A stretch of 64,000 nt of DNA from CAYRWR01 sp964428015 (GTDB lineage: Bacteria; Spirochaetota; Brevinematia; Brevinematales; CAYRWR01). A model generated the notes under the pieces. That model had not been told where the DNA came from and ran no database searches. It was given only the letters and a program-made list of their open reading frames with translations. The stretch is from contig CAYRWR010000008.1 in assembly GCA_964428015.1 (NCBI GenBank), forward strand, positions 1-64,000, given 5' to 3'. Position 1 is the first letter of the stretch. Each line of letters opens with the position of its first letter. Below, one piece after another: positions 18,424 through 27,512 of the stretch. The position numbers and the translations under genes were made by a program.

Positions 18424-19698
18424 ATGAAGTCTTTAAAGTTTTTGATGATGCTGACCGTACTTAGCCTGGGGCTTGGTTATGCCGGGGCGGAAGACCCCGC
18501 ACCTTCCAAACCTAAATTCGGCTTTGGTATTGAATTTGGTAATGTTACTATTAACGGTACCAATTATAATCAAATCAGGATGCAGCCTGACCTCGCCCTG
18601 GGGAAATTCGGCATCGGGCTGGATCTCAATATCGAATTCGATGCCAATGGCAAGATCCGCGCTGAAGAATGGACCAGCTGGCAGGCCATACTGGCCAAGA
18701 TCACCTATATCCGGTTTGGTAAAAAATTCGAGAAACCAGTCTATGTAAAACTAGGCGGTATCAACGATTTTACCCTGGGACACGGGCAGATCATGTATCA
18801 ATACAACAATATGCTGAACTATCCCAACGTCAAGAAGCTGGGCCTGGCCTTTGATCTTGATTTAAAATATGCTGGATTTGAAAGCATGCTTGATAACATT
18901 TTAAATCCTGATATATTAGGGATTCGTGTTTTTGGTCGACCATTAATCAATCTTAAACTTCCAATTATCAACTCTTTGGAAATTGGAGCTTCGTATGTAG
19001 TTGATACTGACCCCTTGAACACAGTTTCCAATGCCTCACCCTACCTTTTCACCGATAATCCTCTGTCCCGCCCTGTGGGTGTCTGGGGCCTGGATCTGGG
19101 TGCCATTGTCCTCAAGAATTTTGTGGTGGATATGCTGGCTTATGCTGACTTCGTAGCTATCGAAGGTAAAGGGACAGGAGAAATCATGGGTGTAGCCGGG
19201 AAACTGATCTCAGTGATCCCCTACCGCCTGGAAGTCCAGATTCTGCAGTCAAAATTTATCACCCGCTATTTCGATACTTTTTATGACGGTTCCAGAGCAG
19301 CCCTGTACAATAAACTGGACACCTATACCAATAGTTACGCCGGACTGCTATTCAGTTCCGGGTTGTCGATTCTGGATGATAAACTGGCTTTCCTCATCAC
19401 GATTAGAGATGCCTTTAATGATTCCATTCTCCCTGAGCTCCAGTTTGATTTCAAGCTGAGCAAAGACCTGCTGAAAAAAGTGGGCTTCACATTCAGCTGG
19501 TATAGAAAGGAAATTTTCTTTTTCACCGATATTTTCAAATTTGAAGATGTTAATTCTGTCATGATGACAGAACTGCAGTATATGGTGTCTGATAACCTGG
19601 CTCTGATCATCAATTACAAGAGGACTTTCGAACTGGATTCTTCCGGAAACGTAGTCCCCTTCACCACCACCAGTATCAGTACCAAGATGTCATTTTAG
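18424..19698 (+). CDS. Outer-membrane beta-barrel-like protein, unrecognised family
   Basis: A 424-residue protein with a signal peptide (about 1-22, cleavage after YAGA) and alternating hydrophobic/polar strands through to a terminal Phe (KMSF), typical of outer-membrane barrels. It is a paralogue of the barrel part of the next gene: both share a KLGLAFDLDL/KVGLQFNLDL segment and a FDTFYD/VNTFYD segment. ATG 18424 has AGGAGG 7 bases upstream. Bases about 18860-19020 are visibly richer in AT and use different codons from the flanks. Function unknown; porin or adhesin are possible. Confidence 0.7.
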   Translation: MKSLKFLMMLTVLSLGLGYAGAEDPAPSKPKFGFGIEFGNVTINGTNYNQIRMQPDLALGKFGIGLDLNIEFDANGKIRAEEWTSWQAILAKITYIRFGKKFEKPVYVKLGGINDFTLGHGQIMYQYNNMLNYPNVKKLGLAFDLDLKYAGFESMLDNILNPDILGIRVFGRPLINLKLPIINSLEIGASYVVDTDPLNTVSNASPYLFTDNPLSRPVGVWGLDLGAIVLKNFVVDMLAYADFVAIEGKGTGEIMGVAGKLISVIPYRLEVQILQSKFITRYFDTFYDGSRAALYNKLDTYTNSYAGLLFSSGLSILDDKLAFLITIRDAFNDSILPELQFDFKLSKDLLKKVGFTFSWYRKEIFFFTDIFKFEDVNSVMMTELQYMVSDNLALIINYKRTFELDSSGNVVPFTTTSISTKMSF

Positions 19699-19714
19699 GT
19701 AGAGGAGGCATATT

Positions 19715-21709
19715 ATGTTAAAAGCATTGAAACATTTATTACTGGCCTGGATGCTGCTGGGTGCCGGAGCTCTGTACGGAGCCAGCCTCAAAGTAGTATC
19801 CTTCACCGGTGATGTGGAATACAAAGTCCCCAGCCAGGAATGGGCTGCAGTGGAAGTAGATGGGACTATACCCGAAGGCGCCCTCATCCGCGTGAACGGC
19901 GGGTCCGATTCTGTGACACTGTCTCTGCCGGATGGTTCTGAGATCAACCTTCTGGGTCTCACCAGTATCAAGGTGGATGCCATACTGCAGGAAAATAAAA
20001 ACACAGGATTCCGTCTGTTTTCAGGAAAACTGTTCGCCAAGGTCAATAAAAAGACCGGACAATCTTTCAAAGTAGAGACAGATAATGCAGTTGCGGCTGT
20101 ACGCGGCACAGAATTCGGTGTGGATACACTGCTGGGTAATGTAGTGGTGAAAAACGGTTCAGTTGAACTGCAGGACCCTAATGGAGTAAATCCTCCAGTA
20201 ACTATCGGTGCCGGGATGTTCAGTTCCTTTGGCGCTGGTATTCCCTTCTCTGCACCTAAACTGGCTCCAGCCAATCTTTTCTCTCAGTTCGGAGTGACCC
20301 CTCCTGCCGCTAATACTACACCGGATAATGGCAATACTAAGCCTGACGACAGCGGAGTAAATGTACCCGATACTGATGTAGATATGAACAAAGGGGACGA
20401 CAAAGGTACGACAACTCCCACCTCTGATAAAAAAGCTCCGGTCAGCTCTGAGTGTTCCTCTGCCGGCTTCCACTGGAGTGTCTCTTCTGAAAACATCGGC
20501 GGAGCGGTATGGAATAAAGTCCTGTTAAGCCCCACCATGAAACTGGGTAATGTGATGCTGTCTCTGTATCTGCCGGTCTATTTCCAGAACCTGGATGACC
20601 TGGGCAACCGCACTACCTGGTACAATGGTGATGAATGGAACTTTGGTATCCTGCCTGATACTCCCTTTAACTTTGGAGATTTTCTGCAGGACCTGCTGCT
20701 CAAGATTCGCTATGTGGGTTATCAGTCCCCCAAGGGTAACAAAACCCAGGTTCTCTTCCGTGTAGGTTCTATGCCTAATATGAGCCTTGCTCAGGGCCTG
20801 TTAATCGATAACTACGCTAATGATATCCAGTTCCCTGCGGTACGCAAAGTTGGCCTGCAGTTTAATCTGGATCTGGGTAAATTCGGGTTTGAAACCCTGG
20901 TTGGAGATATCTTCAATTTTGAGATGGCCGGACTGCACCTTTACTTCCGTCCTTTCTTTGGTAAATTCCTGATTGGCAAGATGTCCTTTGGTTTATCCTA
21001 CTTCCTGGATTATGACCCTCAGGGTGTGAACAGCGGAAATGTCATGGGTTATGCCGCTGACATTCTCTTCCCCATAATTGACATCCTGGGTACGACTATC
21101 AATCTCTATACCGAAGGCGGCACCATGGGCTATATGCTCCCCGGACAGGATCAGGTCCTGGCTAAAGGACTGGGAGTCAATGCCGGTGTGAAAGGTACTA
21201 TTCTGGGTCTGATTGATTATAAAGCCGAATACCGTCACCTTCAGGGCGGTTTCGATGCCGGTTATGTCAACACCTTCTATGATGTAGATAGAAGTACCAA
21301 AGTCTATGCCCTGGCCAATAATGGTTCTACCAACTATGACGGTTTCATGATTGAAGCCGGTAAGACCTGGGAAAAAGTAGGCGGACTGGCTTTGAAATTT
21401 GAGCAGCTCTTCCCCAGTATACCCACTTCACTGTCACAGATAGTGGATTCTCCCAACAACTATCTGCATATCGAACTGTGGATAGACAAATGTCTGTTCA
21501 AAAAAGCCTATGGCCGTATCATGTATGACCGTCAGAACTTTGCTCCCCAGGATTTCTTCAACAATTTCTTCTCTTCTGCGGTTATTACTTCACAGGTGTT
21601 CTATCAGGTTTCGGGTGAAACTTATATTGGTATGACTTATAAGAAGTTTTATGATGCCCAGGGTAATGTCCAGGATACTTATGGTCTGGAAACATCCATG
21701 GGTCTCTAA
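19715..21709 (+). CDS. FecR domain protein fused to an outer-membrane beta-barrel
   Basis: A 664-residue protein. Signal peptide 1-about 23; FecR-like domain about 24-150 (AAVRGTEFGVDT motif, residues about 130-141); a Pro/Thr/Asp-rich linker about 185-240; then a barrel-like domain about 245-664 paralogous to the preceding gene. FecR domains classically sense or bind ligands in the periplasm or cell surface; here no sigma factor gene is nearby, so an envelope structural or peptidoglycan-binding role is more likely. AGGAGG lies 8 bases before the ATG. A terminator follows at 21736. Confidence 0.78.
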   Translation: MLKALKHLLLAWMLLGAGALYGASLKVVSFTGDVEYKVPSQEWAAVEVDGTIPEGALIRVNGGSDSVTLSLPDGSEINLLGLTSIKVDAILQENKNTGFRLFSGKLFAKVNKKTGQSFKVETDNAVAAVRGTEFGVDTLLGNVVVKNGSVELQDPNGVNPPVTIGAGMFSSFGAGIPFSAPKLAPANLFSQFGVTPPAANTTPDNGNTKPDDSGVNVPDTDVDMNKGDDKGTTTPTSDKKAPVSSECSSAGFHWSVSSENIGGAVWNKVLLSPTMKLGNVMLSLYLPVYFQNLDDLGNRTTWYNGDEWNFGILPDTPFNFGDFLQDLLLKIRYVGYQSPKGNKTQVLFRVGSMPNMSLAQGLLIDNYANDIQFPAVRKVGLQFNLDLGKFGFETLVGDIFNFEMAGLHLYFRPFFGKFLIGKMSFGLSYFLDYDPQGVNSGNVMGYAADILFPIIDILGTTINLYTEGGTMGYMLPGQDQVLAKGLGVNAGVKGTILGLIDYKAEYRHLQGGFDAGYVNTFYDVDRSTKVYALANNGSTNYDGFMIEAGKTWEKVGGLALKFEQLFPSIPTSLSQIVDSPNNYLHIELWIDKCLFKKAYGRIMYDRQNFAPQDFFNNFFSSAVITSQVFYQVSGETYIGMTYKKFYDAQGNVQDTYGLETSMGL

Positions 21710-21735
21710 AACATAATTATTGTACAACAAGCACA

Positions 21736-21762
21736 GGGCGTCCCTCGCGGGACGCCCTTTTT
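21736..21762 (+). terminator. Rho-independent terminator after the barrel gene pair
   Basis: Perfect 9-base-pair stem (21736-21744 with 21749-21757), loop TCGC, followed by five T. Confidence 0.9.
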
Positions 21763-21785
21763 GTGCCTGGATGGAGAGAAAGATT

Positions 21786-22160
21786 TTAATATCGGGTGGA
21801 TACTTTTTCCTGTCGGCCGTCTTTGGGTGCGGCATTGGGTAGAAATTTCACATCCTGAGCAATGATCTGGACACGGCTGCGCGATTTGCCGTCATCAGAT
21901 TTCCAGCGGGACTGCCGTAGTTTTCCGGATACGATCACTCTACGCCCTTTTTTAAGGTAGGTGGAGCAGATCTCAGCCAGTTTTCCCCAGGAGACGATGT
22001 CAAAATAATTGACGTCCTGGTTCTTTTCTCCGTTCTTGTAGCCGATACTGGATGTGGCGATGGAAAATTTGGAACAACCCAGTCCGTCTGAATTGTACAC
22101 CAGTTCCGGATCTTTCACCACACCACCCTGTACTACCACAATGTTGACATAGTTTTCCAT
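21786..22160 (-). CDS. ssb: Single-stranded DNA-binding protein
   Basis: A 124-residue OB-fold protein of the Ssb family, recognisable from the opening VVVQGGVVKDPELVYN, the central WGKLAEICSTYLKKGRRVIVSGKLRQSRW and the VQIIAQDVKFL strand. It coats single-stranded DNA in replication and repair. The usual acidic C-terminal tip (DDDIPF-like) is absent, the protein ending STRY, so it may be an accessory Ssb rather than the main one. SD GGAGGAAG precedes the ATG. Single gene, converging on the barrel gene. Confidence 0.9.
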   Translation of the reverse strand: MENYVNIVVVQGGVVKDPELVYNSDGLGCSKFSIATSSIGYKNGEKNQDVNYFDIVSWGKLAEICSTYLKKGRRVIVSGKLRQSRWKSDDGKSRSRVQIIAQDVKFLPNAAPKDGRQEKVSTRY

Positions 22161-22291
22161 GTCTTCCTCCTTGAAATATTTAAATACCTTAATCGGGAGG
22201 AGTTGTTAAAAGTTGTTAAATTGAGGGTTTTAATAAAAAAAATCTTGCTGGAAGACGGAATATTGATTATGCTTATAGTTACGGAGAATAT

Positions 22292-25141
22292 ATGAAAAAA
22301 CTGATTTGGCTGCTGGTATGTTTTCTACCCTGGCAATGGGCAGGGGCTTTTGGAAAGAATAAAGTGACCTATCATGAATATAACTGGTATATTCTGGAAT
22401 CTCCTCATTTCAGGATCTATGTGACAGAACTGGACCAGAGCTTATCCAACCTGATACTGGATACTGCTGAACAAGCTTATGCTCTGCATGCCCGTCAATT
22501 TGGCTATCAACCCAAATATAAAATAAAAGTCCTGTTATATCCCAACCAGATAGATTTCCAGCAAAACAATGTAACCACTGATTTTATTGGTGCCGGTACG
22601 GGCGGCTTTACGGAGTTTATTAAGGGCAGGGTGGTATTGCCTTTTTCCGGTGATTATGCCAACTTTGAGCACATTCTGTCACATGAGTTGACCCATGCTT
22701 TTCAGGGTTATACCTGGGGTCGGGGTTATATGGGTATCTCCGCTCTGATGGATATCAATGTGCCTCTCTGGTTTATAGAAGGCATGGCGGAATATGCCTC
22801 CATCGGCCTGGATAATGAAGCTGAAATGATGGTCAGTGACGCTCTCTATCATGGTAATTTACCCAACCTGATGCAGTTAAGTTACCTAAATCTGCTTCCC
22901 CCCGATTACTATTTCTTTGTATATAAAGAAGGACAACTTTTTTTCTACTTTGCGGAACAGAAATATGGAACCAATATTCTGCCCCGTCTTAATGAATCAG
23001 TGGCATCCAACCGGAATCTAAATGTCATTCTCACCAATGTCTTTCATAAGGATTTGGAAACTCTTAATGATGAGTTTTTTGATTTCCTTAAAGCACGCTA
23101 TCTGCCTGAAAGTATAGGCAAAGCCAATATCACTATGCAGGCCAAACGCATCTTGAATAAAGACACTCGCTTCAATATGAATCCGGTGTATGTGGACAGC
23201 AGCCGCATTGCCTTTATCAGTGACAGACTGTTATATCCCTCAATTGTGATCGCCGACCGCAGGAAACAGACTCTGAAACGTCTGATAAAAGGCGGTTTTG
23301 ATGAAAATTATCTGGAATTTCAGTATGGAAAAAGGAATAACCTTTCCATGGCCGGGACTAATATTCTGTGTTTTGTGAGCCGAAGCGGAGGCAGGGACGC
23401 TATTCAGTTATTAGACATTAACACTCTAAAAGAGAAAACCCTGGATCTTCCCTTTAAAGTGATTCACTCACCGCAGATATCACCGGATGGAAAGAAGATA
23501 GTACTCTCCGCCAACCGGGAGCATCAGGAAGATATCTTTATATATGAAATCGAGACAGGAAATCTGGTTCAGGTGACACAGGATATTTATTTTGATACCC
23601 AACCCCGCTGGCTGAGCAGTAATAAAATCGTTTTTGTGACCAGCCGGTATCATCCTCAGGACCAGGATAATAAGGATATCGTGATCTTTGACCTGGATAG
23701 TAATCAGGTGCTCACCAGGCTGGATAGCGGATTTTCTGATGAATACCCTACCATTTCGCCGGACCAGCGTTATGTGGGATTTGTCAGTGCCAGCCGGCAC
23801 CCCGTGCTGATGATTTATGACCGGGATAGCGCCCAGGTTTGGCAGGAGCTGGCACCCCGCGGGGGAATATTGTCTCCGCAGTTTGGCACCTCCAATCATA
23901 TCATCCTGACTGCTTACCGGGACAACCAGTTTAATATCTACGAATACAAGGCACAATTTAAAACCAAGGCCACCAATGTGGTTATCGAAGATATGGCAGG
24001 CCGTCAGGCAGGTGTGCCTCTGGAGTTTTTGTCACGAATGACGCTGCCCCCCCAGCCCTATAAACTGGAGCTGAGTATCGACAATCTGATAGGAGCTTTT
24101 GCCCTTAATTCTTCCCTCAAGGGTATGGCACTGGTAGGGATTATGAATGTGAGCGATCTGTTGGGTGATCACCGCTTTCAGCTGGTATTGGACTCACAGA
24201 TTCAGATACAGACTAATTTTTTTGATTATATCAATGCCGATCTCAGTTATCACAACGAGAAAAACAGGATCAATTATGGTTTCCGGTTTTTTAATTTTAG
24301 TAATTTCTTCTATGAATTCCATACTTTTGAATCATTTACCCTGCTGGAGAGGAGTTATGCCTGGAGTGCGGGTCTATATGTTTTTGCCTCCTATCCTTTT
24401 TCAACATTCTCCCGTCTGGATCTGACCCTGGGCATCAGGGGATACAAATATATAGAAAATGTCACTCTGGTAGGCAGTAATTACCAGTATGAATACAGTC
24501 ATCTGAACCGGGAAACCCTGCAGCTGACCTGGGTCTATGATGCTACCCTGTGGGACTACACCGGCCCTGTTGACGGGATACGCATGGAAGCAGGGATAGA
24601 ACAGTCATTCGCCATTTTGTCTAATTCCATTCAATATACCCGTCTGCTGTTTGATTTCCGGCACTACATTATGCTGTTCCCCAATTATTCGCTGGCTTAC
24701 CGGGCAGTGCTGGGTAAATCTCTGGGCAGAGACAGAATGGACTATCCTTACACCGTGGGGGGATTCAATTCTGTCCGGGGATATGATCTTTTCAGTTTCA
24801 CCGGAGATAGTCTTTACCTGATCAATCTGGAGTTCCGGTTTCCTCTGATCATAGACTGGACTATTGGATTTCCATTTCCGCTCCGGCTGCCTACTATCTG
24901 GGGAGTATTATTCTGGGATATGGGTTCAGCCTGGAAATGGGATGATGGATATAATCTTTATTATTACCAGGGAGAGAACCTGGTACTGGATGACCTGAAA
25001 ATTGGTCTGGGTTTTGGTTTTCGACTGGTTCTTTTACCGGGGATTAAATTCATGGTGGATGTAGCTACACCCTATGACGGCCGGGGCGTACCCTCCTTAT
25101 CCACCTGGAGGTCTTTCTGGCAGATAGGAGTCGATTTTTAA
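22292..25141 (+). CDS. Envelope metallopeptidase-like protein with beta-propeller and outer-membrane barrel
   Basis: A 949-residue protein. Signal peptide 1-about 20; peptidase MA-like domain about 30-270 with zinc motif HELTH (131-135) and the downstream EGMAE motif (about 163-167); a TolB/PD40-like beta-propeller about 290-560 (repeats with ISPDGKKIVLSA and ISPDQRYVGFVS); and a C-terminal BamA/D15-like barrel about 590-949 with VGGFNSVRGYD near 835 and a terminal Phe. A surface or periplasmic protease anchored in the outer membrane is the likely product. A paralogue lies at 59200. SD GGAG before the ATG. Substrate unknown. Confidence 0.8.
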   Translation: MKKLIWLLVCFLPWQWAGAFGKNKVTYHEYNWYILESPHFRIYVTELDQSLSNLILDTAEQAYALHARQFGYQPKYKIKVLLYPNQIDFQQNNVTTDFIGAGTGGFTEFIKGRVVLPFSGDYANFEHILSHELTHAFQGYTWGRGYMGISALMDINVPLWFIEGMAEYASIGLDNEAEMMVSDALYHGNLPNLMQLSYLNLLPPDYYFFVYKEGQLFFYFAEQKYGTNILPRLNESVASNRNLNVILTNVFHKDLETLNDEFFDFLKARYLPESIGKANITMQAKRILNKDTRFNMNPVYVDSSRIAFISDRLLYPSIVIADRRKQTLKRLIKGGFDENYLEFQYGKRNNLSMAGTNILCFVSRSGGRDAIQLLDINTLKEKTLDLPFKVIHSPQISPDGKKIVLSANREHQEDIFIYEIETGNLVQVTQDIYFDTQPRWLSSNKIVFVTSRYHPQDQDNKDIVIFDLDSNQVLTRLDSGFSDEYPTISPDQRYVGFVSASRHPVLMIYDRDSAQVWQELAPRGGILSPQFGTSNHIILTAYRDNQFNIYEYKAQFKTKATNVVIEDMAGRQAGVPLEFLSRMTLPPQPYKLELSIDNLIGAFALNSSLKGMALVGIMNVSDLLGDHRFQLVLDSQIQIQTNFFDYINADLSYHNEKNRINYGFRFFNFSNFFYEFHTFESFTLLERSYAWSAGLYVFASYPFSTFSRLDLTLGIRGYKYIENVTLVGSNYQYEYSHLNRETLQLTWVYDATLWDYTGPVDGIRMEAGIEQSFAILSNSIQYTRLLFDFRHYIMLFPNYSLAYRAVLGKSLGRDRMDYPYTVGGFNSVRGYDLFSFTGDSLYLINLEFRFPLIIDWTIGFPFPLRLPTIWGVLFWDMGSAWKWDDGYNLYYYQGENLVLDDLKIGLGFGFRLVLLPGIKFMVDVATPYDGRGVPSLSTWRSFWQIGVDF

Positions 25142-26019
25142 TCCTTTTTTTCCAGAGGATGAAAGCGGCTGTGGGTGTCCCGCAGCAGGCTGTTAGCTAC
25201 ATGGGTATAGATCTGGGTAGTGGAGATATCGCTATGTCCCAGCATCTCCTGCACCGCGCGCAGGTCTGCTCCGGCAGATACCAGATGGGTGGCAAAGGAA
25301 TGCCTCAGAGTATGGGGGGATATCTCCAGACTGATATGGGCCTGCCTGGCTCTCTTTTTTACAATAGACCAGATACTGACCCGGGAGAGAGGCTCTCCCC
25401 TGCGGGATAAAAATATTTCGTTTACAGGGGGGTGTCCGTTCAGGACTTCCCGGCGGAGAGGGAGATAGGCGCGGAGTCTTTGCAAAGCAGTTTTTCCCAG
25501 AGGCACCACTCTTTCTTTGTTTCCTTTGCCGATTACCCTCACTACACCGGATTCCAGTACAAAATCACCCAGTTTCAGATGGCACAGTTCAGATACCCTC
25601 AATCCCAGACTGTACAGACACTCAATAATACAGCTGTCTCTAAGATCCTGGTATTCCTCTGTTTCACATTTCAGCATGGCTTCCACCTGCTTGATGCTGA
25701 GATAATGGGGTAAAGCCTTGTCATAGCGGGGAGAATCAATCAGATCAGCAGGATTGTCTTCCAGTTCGCCTGTACGCTGCAGATATTGGAAAAACCCTTT
25801 TAAGGCAGACAAATGGCGGGCTATACTGCGGGGATTTTGCCCCGCTTCATGCAAACTCACGATATAATCAAAAATGTCTTCTCGGGTCAGTTCCTGTGCG
25901 CTTTTTGGATGGATGAAATTGAAAAAGTGTTCCAGATCGCTTATATAAGCCTCTATGCTCAAAGTGGACAGCTGCCGTTCATACTGCAGGTAGAAAGCAT
26001 AATCTTTTATCTGATTCAT
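25138..26019 (-). CDS. Xer-type tyrosine recombinase
   Basis: A 293-residue integrase-family recombinase. The N-terminal SAM-like DNA-binding domain (about 1-90) is followed by the catalytic domain with Arg in GLRVSEL, the HTLRHSFATH box, LGHSDISTTQIYTHV with the active-site Tyr. The length fits XerC/XerD, which resolve chromosome dimers at dif; phage integrases are usually longer. The start is uncertain: ATG 26019 gives the usual length, whereas the frame continues to GTG 26100; neither has a clear SD. It overlaps the end of the converging peptidase gene by 4 bases. Confidence 0.88.
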   Translation of the reverse strand: MNQIKDYAFYLQYERQLSTLSIEAYISDLEHFFNFIHPKSAQELTREDIFDYIVSLHEAGQNPRSIARHLSALKGFFQYLQRTGELEDNPADLIDSPRYDKALPHYLSIKQVEAMLKCETEEYQDLRDSCIIECLYSLGLRVSELCHLKLGDFVLESGVVRVIGKGNKERVVPLGKTALQRLRAYLPLRREVLNGHPPVNEIFLSRRGEPLSRVSIWSIVKKRARQAHISLEISPHTLRHSFATHLVSAGADLRAVQEMLGHSDISTTQIYTHVANSLLRDTHSRFHPLEKKD

Positions 26020-26116
26020 GATACTAGTATCGGCGTATTTAGATAAGGTCTGAAAATCAGAAAAAGACGCAAAACCCCGGGGGTGTAAGTCATTTATCAC
26101 AATACCATTTTATAAT

Positions 26117-26145
26117 TTGTTTAAACACAAAAAGGATGTTATATA
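26117..26145 (+). promoter_or_regulatory. Promoter of the four-repeat secreted protein
   Basis: TTGTTT (26117-26122), 17-base spacer, TATATA (26140-26145), 28 bases before the ATG at 26174. Confidence 0.5.
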
Positions 26146-26173
26146 TATAGTAAGCCAAAATAAGGAGAAGAAG

Positions 26174-27286
26174 ATGAAGAAATTATTTGTTTTCCTGACT
26201 ATGATATTTTTGACCACGGCCCTGCATGCTGAACCTGGTCAGAGGGGTGAAGTGGACATGAGCCTCAATAACACCACCAAGTGGGGGTATCTCATCATCA
26301 TTGACCAGAAGAAAGATCAGATTATGTTTTATTCTACTGGGAAGAAACAAATGATGGCGGTTTATGACTACAAAAAAGGTTATTGGATCGAGACCAGCAA
26401 GTCTTTTGAAAAAAAGAACATCAATGAAGATGATCTTTTCCTCAAAAAACCAGTAGTTCTTCCCCCTGACCCCAACCGGCAGGAAATCGACTGGAACCTG
26501 AATAATACGGTTCAATTCGGCTATCTCATTGAGATCCTCAAAGATAAGGACAATCCCCATATCCGTTTTTACACCACCAAGTCTAAAAAGATCATGGCCA
26601 TCTGGGATTATCAGGCCAAAAAATGGGTGATCAAAGACCGGGATTTCAAGGAAGACGCTGTCGATATAAACAAATTCTATATAGTAAAAGTCAAACCGGT
26701 GGAAGAAATCAACTGGAGTCTGAATAACACGGTGCAATTCGGTTATCTTATTGAGATACTCAAAGATAAGGATAATCCCCATATCCGCTTCTACACCACC
26801 AAGTCTAAAAAGATCATGGCCATCTGGGATTATCAGGCCAAAAAATGGGTCATCAAAGACAGAGATTTTAGTGAAGCCAGTGTCGATATCAATAAATTTT
26901 ATGTGCAGGTACATAAGCCCTGGAAGAGAGGGAAGGTCAAACGTGCCCTGAATAATTCCGTGCAGTTTGGCTACCTCATTGAGATAAAACCTGAAGGCAA
27001 CCCTCAGATACTATTTTACACCACCAAGTCCAAACGTCTCATGGGTATTTATGACTATATTCAGGATAAGTGGATCACCCGGGATAAAGATTTTAAAGAC
27101 GACGGCATAGATATTAACCAGCTTTTTGATCCGGAAGAAACGGTTATTATCATTAAACCCGAAGATAAGAAACCGGAAAAGGAAGCAGATAAACCTGAAC
27201 TGACTGATAAAAAGAAAAGTGAACAAAAGGAAAATAAACCGGGTGAACTGAAACCCTTTAAGCCTAAACTGAACAATCATAAATAA
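26174..27286 (+). CDS. Secreted protein with four tandem repeats, unrecognised
   Basis: A 370-residue protein with signal peptide (about 1-19, cleavage after LHA) and four repeats of about 70-75 residues, each with LNNTVQFGYLIEI-, FYTTKSK- and WDYQAKKWVIKDRDF-like segments. Repeats two and three are nearly identical in DNA and offset by exactly 222 bases (74 codons). The C-terminus is rich in Lys, Glu and Pro. ATG 26174 is chosen for its SD (AAGGAG, 26162-26167) and signal peptide; the frame extends to 26117. Function unknown. Confidence 0.8.
   Translation: MKKLFVFLTMIFLTTALHAEPGQRGEVDMSLNNTTKWGYLIIIDQKKDQIMFYSTGKKQMMAVYDYKKGYWIETSKSFEKKNINEDDLFLKKPVVLPPDPNRQEIDWNLNNTVQFGYLIEILKDKDNPHIRFYTTKSKKIMAIWDYQAKKWVIKDRDFKEDAVDINKFYIVKVKPVEEINWSLNNTVQFGYLIEILKDKDNPHIRFYTTKSKKIMAIWDYQAKKWVIKDRDFSEASVDINKFYVQVHKPWKRGKVKRALNNSVQFGYLIEIKPEGNPQILFYTTKSKRLMGIYDYIQDKWITRDKDFKDDGIDINQLFDPEETVIIIKPEDKKPEKEADKPELTDKKKSEQKENKPGELKPFKPKLNNHK
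26482..26925 (+). repeat. 222-base tandem duplication inside the repeat gene
   Basis: Two adjacent near-identical units of 222 bases encode repeats two and three of the secreted protein. For example the stretch starting TCTGGGATTATCAGG occurs at 26601 and again at 26823. The neighbouring repeats one and four are related but diverged, so this pair is a recent duplication. Boundaries are approximate. Confidence 0.8.
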
Positions 27287-27305
27287 ATTCTATACAAATA
27301 GAAAA

Positions 27306-27339
27306 ACCGGGACTGGAAATTCCAGCCCCGGTTTTTTTT
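27306..27339 (+). terminator. Rho-independent terminator after the repeat gene
   Basis: Stem 27306-27317 with 27321-27332 containing one mismatch, followed by eight T. It lies 19 bases after the stop codon. The remaining sequence to 27512 is GC-rich and contains nothing I can assign. Confidence 0.85.
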
Positions 27340-27512
27340 CACATATATTATTGGGGGAGGGGACTGCCGTCCCTGTTTGTGTCCCCAGTGAGGCTGTGGG
27401 GGGCGGCGGTAGGACGGGCTTGATTCCAGGATGGTTCAGAGTCACCAGGATATGGCTCCCCTGACCCTTTCCGGAAGTTTTTGGTGCCGTTACTATTAAG
27501 GCTCCGCCCTCA

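Noticed and set aside
26482..26925. Tandem repeat considered as CRISPR
   Set aside because: Repeats are 222 bases, in frame and coding, with no spacers.
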